Source: Phosphoribacter sp037045055 (GTDB lineage: Bacteria > Actinomycetota > Actinomycetes > Actinomycetales > Dermatophilaceae). From it: DNA of 64,000 nucleotides. The first letter of the stretch is position 1. Every line of letters begins with the position of its first letter. The translations under genes and the position numbers were made by a program. The stretch is from assembly GCA_037045055.1 (NCBI GenBank), contig JBAOHJ010000003.1, positions 868,001 through 932,000 of the forward strand, written 5' to 3'. This document shows positions 58,677 through 64,000 of the stretch, piece by piece. Under the pieces are notes generated by a model. It had not been told where the DNA came from, did not search any database, and saw only the letters and a program-made list of their open reading frames with translations.

Positions 58677-60358
58677 CTGAGGTCCTGGGGTTCGACGGGG
58701 TGGTAGGAGGTGTGCAGGCTGCCGTCCGGGCCGCGCCGGGCCCAGGTATGCCCCAGCCAGTGCGCGTCGTCGCGCTCGGGGAAGTCGCTGCGGACGTGCC
58801 CGCCGCGGGTCTCCGCGCGCCGGGCCGCAACGTGGGTGAGCAGTTGGCCCAGGTGCACGAGGTTGGTCGTCTCCCACGACTTCGGCCCGCCCTCGGCGCC
58901 GTCCGCCGCGGCGGCCAGGCCCGCCAGATAGGCCGCCGTCGCGGCCAGGGACGCCGCGGAGCGGACCACGCCGGACCCTTGGGTCATCCGGTGCTGGATG
59001 TCGTGGCGGTGCCTCGAGCGCACCAGCACGGAGTCGTCGGGCGAGCCCGACCCGGCCGGCTCGGGCACAGCCGGGGGCAGCTCGCCGGCGGCGAACCGCT
59101 CGGTGATGTCCCGGGCGATCCGGTGGGCGAAGACCAGCCCCTCCAGCAGCGAGTTGGAGGCCAGGCGGTTGGCGCCGTGCACGCCCGTGCAGGAGCACTC
59201 GCCGCAGGCGTACAACCCGGGCAGGGAGCTGCGCCCCACCAGGTCCGTGCGCACTCCGCCGCTGGCGTAGTGCTGGGCCGGGGCCACCGGCAGCAGGTCG
59301 GTGGCCGGGTCGAAGCCGTGCTCGCGGGTGCTGGCCAGGATCGACGGGAAGCGCCGCTGCAGGAAGCCTGCGCCCAGGTGGCGGCAGTCGAGGAACACGT
59401 GGTCCGTGCCGGTCTGGGCCATCCGCGCGACGATGGCGCGGGACACCACGTCGCGGGGGGCCAGGTCGGCCAGCTCGTGCACCCCCTGCATGAACCGCAC
59501 CCCGTCGGCGTCCACGAGGAAGGCCCCCTCGCCGCGGACCGCCTCGGAGATCAGCGGCTGCTGCCCGGTCGAGTCGTCGCCGAGCCACAGCACGGTGGGA
59601 TGGAACTGCACGAACTCGACGTCGGCCAGCTGGGCCCCGGCACGCAGGGCGATCGCCATGCCGTCGCCGGTGGCGACCGACGGGTTGGTCGTCGAGGCGT
59701 AGATCTGCCCGAGCCCCCCGGTGGCCAGCACGACGGCCCGGCAGTGCGCGGCACCGACCCCGTCGATCTGCCCCTCCCCGATGACGTGGATCGTCGCTCC
59801 GCACACCCGACCCGCCTCGTCCTGCAAGAGGTCGACGACGAGGGCGTGCTCGATGACCTCGATGCCCGGGTCGTCGTGGACCCGGTCGAGCGCGGCCAGC
59901 AGTGCCCGGCTGATCTCCCGCCCGGTGGCATCGCCCCCGGCGTGCAGGATGCGGTCGCGGTGGTGACCGCCCTCCCGGGTGAGGCTGATCCGCCCGTCGC
60001 TGCCCCGATCGAACTCCGCGCCCCGGGCCACCAGCTCGCGCACGCGCTGGGGACCCTCCTGCACCAGGGCGGTCACGGCCGCGACGTCGCACAGGCCGAC
60101 GCCGGCCACCAGGGTGTCCCGGCGGTGCTCCTCAGGGGAGTCCTCGTCGGCCATCGCGGCGGCGATGCCGCCCTGCGCCCAGGTCGTCGAGCCCTCGGTG
60201 AGCACGGTCTTGGTGACCAGCAGGACGGTCGCGCCCTGCTCCCGCAAGCGCAGCGCCGCGGTCAGGCCGGCGATCCCCGACCCCACGACGAGGACGTCGG
60301 CACCGGTCTGCCATCCCGCAGCCGGCGCCGCGAGCCAACGCGGGATGCGGATGCTCAC
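58673..60358 (-). CDS. nadB: L-aspartate oxidase
   Basis: A 561-residue FAD enzyme oxidising aspartate to iminoaspartate, the first step of NAD synthesis. VLVVGSGIAGLTAAL (residue 22) is the FAD site, TEGSTTWAQGGIAAAM, SLTREGGHHRDRILHAGGD and GLYACGECSCTGVHGANRLA the family motifs. The GTG 60358 has AGGAG five bases upstream. nadA (quinolinate synthase) is not next to it in this window. Confidence 0.94.
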   Translation of the reverse strand: MSIRIPRWLAAPAAGWQTGADVLVVGSGIAGLTAALRLREQGATVLLVTKTVLTEGSTTWAQGGIAAAMADEDSPEEHRRDTLVAGVGLCDVAAVTALVQEGPQRVRELVARGAEFDRGSDGRISLTREGGHHRDRILHAGGDATGREISRALLAALDRVHDDPGIEVIEHALVVDLLQDEAGRVCGATIHVIGEGQIDGVGAAHCRAVVLATGGLGQIYASTTNPSVATGDGMAIALRAGAQLADVEFVQFHPTVLWLGDDSTGQQPLISEAVRGEGAFLVDADGVRFMQGVHELADLAPRDVVSRAIVARMAQTGTDHVFLDCRHLGAGFLQRRFPSILASTREHGFDPATDLLPVAPAQHYASGGVRTDLVGRSSLPGLYACGECSCTGVHGANRLASNSLLEGLVFAHRIARDITERFAAGELPPAVPEPAGSGSPDDSVLVRSRHRHDIQHRMTQGSGVVRSAASLAATAAYLAGLAAAADGAEGGPKSWETTNLVHLGQLLTHVAARRAETRGGHVRSDFPERDDAHWLGHTWARRGPDGSLHTSYHPVEPQDLR

Positions 60359-60644
60359 ACGGGCTCCTGGTCCTCGTCGACTCCGGGCGATGGTCGCGGG
60401 CAACGCTACCGCGCGGGGCGACACCGTCCAGCGCCTCGCTCAGAGGGCGCCGGTCGGCCCGGGTCGTCACGACCACGGCCGGGTGCAGCGCCAGGGGCAG
60501 GACGTCGTATGCCGCCGCTGCGACGCACCGTGAGCACCAGAAGGTCGGCTGCGTGGACCACCTGGGCCGCCGGCCGGCACGGCGCACGGGCAGCAGCCCC
60601 GGCGCCGGGCGGTCAGGTCGGGTCACCGGGCAGGCATCCGCACC
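60359..60644. other. Intergenic stretch upstream of nadB
   Basis: 286 bp with no supported gene. A minus-strand frame here reads PTFWCSRCVAAAAYDVLPL and similar, but matches nothing recognised and runs out of frame into nadB. TAGCGT on the minus strand near 60407-60412 may be the nadB -10 box, with a leader of about 45 nt. One octamer lies at about 60507. Confidence 0.4.
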
Positions 60645-61163
60645 TCACCACACCCAACGGGTGGCCCGGGCGGCGAACTCGTCCTCGCGCTCGACGATCC
60701 CGAACGCCCGCTCGGGCCGCAGCGCCACCACGGCGTGCGAGCGCAGGAACGCGGCCATCTGCTCGTGAGCGTCCTCGTCGGGCCAGTACTTCGGCAGGTA
60801 CGCGGCGATCATCGGGTCGATCTCGTCGGGCGCGGCGAGGCGGGCTCGGCCCTGCACGCTCACACACTCGACAGTGTCCTCGACGGCGACCGTGGCCTGA
60901 GGGTTCGCTCGGATGTTGCGCACCTTCTGGGCATCCGGCGCGCAGGAGAACCAGAACGACTCGCCGCCCTCGCCGGCCTCGCCGCCGGTCAACCACACCC
61001 CCCACACCGGCAGGGCGTGCGGACGCCCGGCCGCGGACGCGGTGACCACCCAGTAGTTGCGATTGCGCACCAGGCGCTGGCGCGCCCACTCCCAGGGCAG
61101 CGTCCCCTCCGGGTCGGTCGGCACCCCGTAGGCCGCCATCCGCGGGCGTTCGGCGCGAGGCAT
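60645..61163 (-). CDS. Pyridoxamine 5'-phosphate oxidase-like split-barrel flavoprotein
   Basis: A 172-residue protein of the PNPOx-like FMN/F420-binding split-barrel fold. RNRNYWVVTASAAGRPHALPVWGVW (read in two parts, residues 33-57), RNIRANPQATVAVED and AFGIVEREDEF are visible. The usual substrates are flavin- or F420-linked, but none can be assigned. ATG 61163 with a -10 box 8 nt upstream. Confidence 0.85.
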   Translation of the reverse strand: MPRAERPRMAAYGVPTDPEGTLPWEWARQRLVRNRNYWVVTASAAGRPHALPVWGVWLTGGEAGEGGESFWFSCAPDAQKVRNIRANPQATVAVEDTVECVSVQGRARLAAPDEIDPMIAAYLPKYWPDEDAHEQMAAFLRSHAVVALRPERAFGIVEREDEFAARATRWVW

Positions 61164-61171
61164 GACACGGC

Positions 61172-61177
61172 ACGCTA
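61172..61177 (-). promoter_or_regulatory. -10 box of leaderless split-barrel gene
   Basis: TAGCGT on the minus strand ends 8 nt before ATG 61163. Confidence 0.45.
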
Positions 61178-61268
61178 CCGGGCGACGGATTCGCCGGGAA
61201 GCGCTCGGCACACGCCGCCGCGACGCGCGAGGGCCTCGCCTGCACGCCGATCGGCCGGCGGCCTGAGG

Positions 61269-61274
61269 CAGACT
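61269..61274 (+). promoter_or_regulatory. -10 box of leaderless orphan nuoD paralogue
   Basis: CAGACT ends 7 nt before ATG 61282. Confidence 0.4.
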
Positions 61275-61281
61275 GGCACCC

Positions 61282-62451
61282 ATGACGGCGGGGACCTCGG
61301 ACGTGACGCGGGTGAGCGTCGCCACCGGCCCGGACGCCCTGGTGAACGCCGACCTCGTCGTGGGGCTGGGCCCCGACCACCCGGCCGGGCACGGCTCGCT
61401 GCGGCTGCGGCTGGTCGTCCACGAGGAGCGGATCGTCAGCGCCGAGCCGGTCCTGGGTCTGCTGCACCGGGGCGCCGAGAAGCTGTTCGAGGTCCGCGAC
61501 TACCGCCAAATCCTCCCCCTGGCCAACCGGCACGACTGGCTCGGGGCGTTCGCCGGCGAGCTGGGTGTCGCCCTGGTCGTCGAGGAGGCCCTGGGCCTGC
61601 CGGTGCCCGAGCGCGCCACCTGGGTGCGGATGCTGCTGGCCGAGCTGACCCGGGTGGCCTCGCACCTGGCCTTCCTGCACGCCTTCCCCGTCGTGGTGGG
61701 GCAGCGCGCGTCGGCGCGGCCCGATCCGCTGCGCGAGGCGATCCTCGAGCTCTTCGAGGAGGTGTCGGGCGCGCGGATGCACCTGACCCTGTGCCAGCTC
61801 GGGGGGCTGCGGGCGGACCTGCCGGCCGGCTGGGTCGCACGGGCGCGGCATACCGTTGCGGCCGTGCGCGACGGGATGGCGACCCTGCTGGCCCCGTTAC
61901 GCGAGCCCGCGGTCCGCGCCCGCTGCACCGGCGTGGGGGTGGTGACGACCGAGCAGATCCACGCCTACGGGGTGTCCGGGCCGGTGGCCCGCGCGGCGGG
62001 GCTCGACGTCGACCTGCGCCGCGACGAGCCCTACTTGGCCTACGCGCAGCTGTTCGGCGCGGGCGGTCCGGGCCGGGTGGTGACCCGGGCCGAGGGGGAC
62101 GCGCAGGCCCGCCTGGAGGTGCTGGCCGAGCAGGTCGACGTGAGCCTGGACCTCGCGGACGCCTGTCTGGACCGGTACGCCGCGCTGCCCCGGGGGCCGA
62201 TCTCGGTGCGGCTGCCCAAGGTGGTGCGCGTGCCCGAGGGGCAGTGGTATGCCGCCACCGAGACGCCGCTGGGCATGACCGGGTGCCTGCTGGTGTCCAC
62301 CGGCGGGGTCACCCCGTGGCGGCTGAAGCTGCGCACCCCGTCCTTCGCCACCGTCGGCGTCCTCACCGACGTCCTGCCGGGCACCCGCCTGTCCGACCTG
62401 GTCACCGTGCTGGCGTCCCTGCCGTTCGTCATCGGGGACGTCGAGCGGTGA
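61282..62451 (+). CDS. Orphan NuoD-like protein (complex I 49-kDa subunit paralogue)
   Basis: A 389-residue homologue of NuoD outside the nuo operon. The quinone-pocket region aligns with the operon copy: LGPDHPAGHGSLRLRL against MGPQHPSTHGVLRLIL, LLHRGAEKLFEVRDYRQ against YLHTGIEKNMEFRTWTQ. The rest has diverged strongly, the first 45 residues of the operon copy are missing and the C-terminal DPVMGGVDR is replaced by PFVIGDVER. No other nuo or hydrogenase gene is nearby. Such NuoD2 genes occur in some actinobacteria, role unknown. The stop overlaps the next GTG. Confidence 0.88.
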   Translation: MTAGTSDVTRVSVATGPDALVNADLVVGLGPDHPAGHGSLRLRLVVHEERIVSAEPVLGLLHRGAEKLFEVRDYRQILPLANRHDWLGAFAGELGVALVVEEALGLPVPERATWVRMLLAELTRVASHLAFLHAFPVVVGQRASARPDPLREAILELFEEVSGARMHLTLCQLGGLRADLPAGWVARARHTVAAVRDGMATLLAPLREPAVRARCTGVGVVTTEQIHAYGVSGPVARAAGLDVDLRRDEPYLAYAQLFGAGGPGRVVTRAEGDAQARLEVLAEQVDVSLDLADACLDRYAALPRGPISVRLPKVVRVPEGQWYAATETPLGMTGCLLVSTGGVTPWRLKLRTPSFATVGVLTDVLPGTRLSDLVTVLASLPFVIGDVER

Positions 62452-62993
62452 GCCGGCCGGCCGGCGCACGTCGCCTGGGCATCGCCCTGACGCTGGTCGG
62501 CACACTCACCGCGGGCTGCGGCTCCGATGGCGGCACCGGGGCCACCTCGACGCCCGCCGGCACGAGCGCCCGACCCGCCCCGACCACCCTGGCCAAGGCC
62601 TCCGGCAAGGCGAGCACGTCCAAGGGCACCGCCCCCCCGACGACGAGCACCCTGGGGCCCTTCCCCCCGGTGCTGCGCACCTCGCCCGCGGGCGTCGACG
62701 CCGGGGCGATCCACTCGCTGGCCGACCTGCCGGCGGCCTTCCAGTGCCCGGCCAAGCCGGCACCGATCACCCTGCCGGCCGCGTCGGGCTCCCCCGCCGC
62801 CGTGGTCTGCCAGAGCAAGCTCGCCGCGGGCGAAGCCCTCTACCTCTGGTACGTCGACTCCCCCGACGCCCGCTACCTCGCCCTCACGGCGGCCCTCGCC
62901 AAGGCGAAGTACGTCCGCGGCGGGGCCACCTGGGTCGCCGGAGGCACCCTCGACGCGGGCATGGGCCAGGTCGGCGGAGACGTCTACAAGTGA
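62448..62993 (+). CDS. Predicted lipoprotein, function unknown
   Basis: A 181-residue exported protein. The N-terminal signal (GIALTLVGTLTAGC) ends in a lipobox with the modified Cys near residue 24. A Ser/Thr/Pro-rich linker to about residue 75 follows, then a small domain with two Cys (FQCPAK and VVCQSK) that may pair, and YLWYVDSPDARYLAL. No family recognised. Translationally coupled to the orphan NuoD-like gene (GTGA), which hints at a membrane-associated role for that protein. Confidence 0.75.
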   Translation: MSRPAGARRLGIALTLVGTLTAGCGSDGGTGATSTPAGTSARPAPTTLAKASGKASTSKGTAPPTTSTLGPFPPVLRTSPAGVDAGAIHSLADLPAAFQCPAKPAPITLPAASGSPAAVVCQSKLAAGEALYLWYVDSPDARYLALTAALAKAKYVRGGATWVAGGTLDAGMGQVGGDVYK

Positions 62994-63084
62994 GCCGTGC
63001 CGGGCCCTGGGTGATCCGCCGGTCAGGGACGGCTCAGGGGGAGCCCCGATGGTCTGCGCCAGGTCGACTCCGCAGGATAGGCGT

Positions 63085-63804
63085 ATGAGCAGCTCGCAGG
63101 TCGGCCCGACGAGCAACGACCCAGCGCAGGTCGGCCCGACGAGCAACGACCCACCGCAGGTCGGCCCGACGAGCAACGACCCACCGCAGGACGCCCCCGT
63201 CTGGCCGGTCCCGGCCGACTCGTCCGGGCCGATGCCCGCCTCCCCGTCCGCGCCGATGCCCGCCTCCGCGTCCGCGCCGATGCCCGACGCCCCCACTACC
63301 TCGGCCCCGTCCGACGCGCCTGCGCCTATCCCGGCGGCGGGCATCGCCAGACCGGCCGGCACGGCCCCCTCGGTCGGCAGCGCCGGGCAGCGCACCTGGA
63401 CGGTGTTCAGTCAGACCGTGTGGGACGGGACCTGGCTGGTCCCCCAACGACTGGTCGTCTCGGTGGCCTGTGGCGAGGTGCGGTTGGACCTGCGCCAGGC
63501 ACAGTTCGCCGCCACGGAGACCGAGATCGAGGTCCTCGGGCTGATGGGCGAGGTGAAGATCGTCGTGCCGGAGACCCATCGGGTCGAATGCCGCGGCTCG
63601 GCGATCCTCGGCGAGTTCCGAGCCAAGGAATCCGGTGCACCCGAGCCGGCCGCTGCCGAGGCGCCCGTGCTCTGGGTGACCGGATCGATGGCTTTGGGTG
63701 AGGTCACGGTGTACCGCACCGACGCGGCGCCCGGCGAGGGCGCCTTCGGCGTCGACGGGATGCGTGGCTGGCGCCATCGTCGACGGCTGCGCGGAGCCAG
63801 CTGA
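63085..63804 (+). CDS. LiaF-C-like domain protein with repetitive N-terminus
   Basis: A 239-residue protein. Residues 5-34 are three perfect copies of QVGPTSNDP plus A/P, then PMPAS/SAPM repeats and a Pro/Ala-rich linker to about residue 95. Residues 105-225 form a beta-rich domain like the C-terminal part of LiaF/DUF1707 cell-envelope stress proteins (VSVACGEVRLDLRQA, LGLMGEVKIVVPETHRVECR, VTGSMALGEVTVYR). No membrane helix is present, so it is cytoplasmic unless exported otherwise. Function unknown. Confidence 0.75.
   Translation: MSSSQVGPTSNDPAQVGPTSNDPPQVGPTSNDPPQDAPVWPVPADSSGPMPASPSAPMPASASAPMPDAPTTSAPSDAPAPIPAAGIARPAGTAPSVGSAGQRTWTVFSQTVWDGTWLVPQRLVVSVACGEVRLDLRQAQFAATETEIEVLGLMGEVKIVVPETHRVECRGSAILGEFRAKESGAPEPAAAEAPVLWVTGSMALGEVTVYRTDAAPGEGAFGVDGMRGWRHRRRLRGAS
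63097..63186 (+). repeat. Three tandem 30-bp repeats in coding sequence
   Basis: Units 63097-63126, 63127-63156 and 63157-63186 each begin CAGGTCGGCCCGACG and differ only near the end (CCAGCG versus CCACCG). They encode the QVGPTSNDP repeats. Confidence 0.95.
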
Positions 63805-63817
63805 CGCTCGGCACGGC

Positions 63818-64000
63818 CGCAACCCCGCACCGGTCGAGTTCGGGACGCGCCCGAGCCCCCGAGGCGGACCGCAAAGCCGCACCGGTCGAGTTCGGGACCC
63901 CAACCCCGCAACGGTCGAGTTCGGGACGCGCCCGAGCCCCCGGCACGGACCGCAACGCCGCACCGGTCGAGTTCGGGACGCGCCCGAGCCCCCGAGGCGG
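63818..64000 (+). repeat. Intergenic 52-bp tandem repeats at the window edge
   Basis: A 15-bp core GGTCGAGTTCGGGAC recurs at 63832, 63884, 63913 and 63965. Copies are 52 bp apart except the second, which has lost 23 bp. Each full unit also contains TCGGG-ACGCG-CCCGA, a short hairpin. The array continues past the end of the window. No gene is supported here. Confidence 0.95.

Noticed and set aside
60359..60644. A small gene upstream of nadB containing FWCSRC
   Set aside because: The frame has no ribosome binding site or leaderless box at its start, no recognised family, and overlaps nadB out of frame.
63097..63186. CRISPR-like direct repeats
   Set aside because: The 30-bp units abut with no spacers and code for an in-frame peptide repeat.
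63818..64000. A tRNA suggested by the GGTCGAGTTCGGGAC core resembling a T-arm
   Set aside because: The sequence recurs in tandem and has no matching acceptor, D or anticodon arms around it.
1..64000. Riboswitches, tRNA and rRNA genes, insertion sequences and phage attachment sites
   Set aside because: Both strands were read with these in mind; no transposase, integrase, terminal inverted repeats or conserved RNA core was found.

Overview
The window is about 74% G+C chromosomal DNA with dense gene packing. It contains the proteasome-era actinobacterial set of clpC, lsr2, lysS, radA, disA and mutY in an order close to that of Mycobacterium tuberculosis, a complete 14-gene nuo operon, and a menaquinone (not ubiquinone) pathway. 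This points to a free-living aerobic actinomycete, most likely of the order Micrococcales (Intrasporangiaceae/Dermatophilaceae-like). That family placement is inference from general gene content. No tRNA, rRNA, CRISPR array, prophage or insertion sequence was seen.

Layout. 1-7.2 kb: a nitrite/nitric-oxide and oxygen respiration island. It holds a membrane-anchored copper nitrite reductase, a polytopic membrane partner, a hemerythrin, a DUF2249 protein and a cysteine-bearing HTH regulator on the minus strand, divergent from a lone cytochrome c oxidase subunit I. 7.2-24.1 kb: nuoA to nuoN plus a polyprenyl diphosphate synthase, one minus-strand operon in which almost every junction is a stop/start overlap. 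24.2-38.6 kb: menaquinone biosynthesis (menJ, menG, menF, menD, menC, menB, menE, menA) with murJ coupled to menD, two small unrecognised proteins, a DUF72 protein, an aminotransferase and a PLDc_N membrane protein. 38.6-46.5 kb: a TIM-barrel isomerase, Ppx/GppA, a Cys-rich protein, a methyltransferase, radA, disA, a frameshifted mutY, a GNAT acetyltransferase and a DUF6188 protein. 46.5-57 kb: clpC, a universal stress protein, nei, Ku, a split LigD-type ligase and polymerase (NHEJ), lsr2, a small membrane protein and lysS. 57-64 kb: a PCD/VOC fusion, nadC-nadB, a flavin split-barrel protein, an orphan NuoD paralogue, a lipoprotein, a LiaF-C-like protein and an intergenic tandem repeat running off the end.

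Together the first 40 kb is largely one functional block: menaquinone synthesis, its prenyl-chain enzyme, the NADH dehydrogenase that reduces it, and terminal oxidases or nitrite reductase that consume the electrons.

Two window-wide patterns stand out. First, the octamer CGGCATAC/GTATGCCG occurs about 60 times in both orientations, roughly thirtyfold above composition, in all reading frames and between genes. Second, many genes have a TANNNT-type -10 box ending 6-8 nt before the start codon and no Shine-Dalgarno, which predicts leaderless mRNAs; three of these -10 boxes are built from the octamer.
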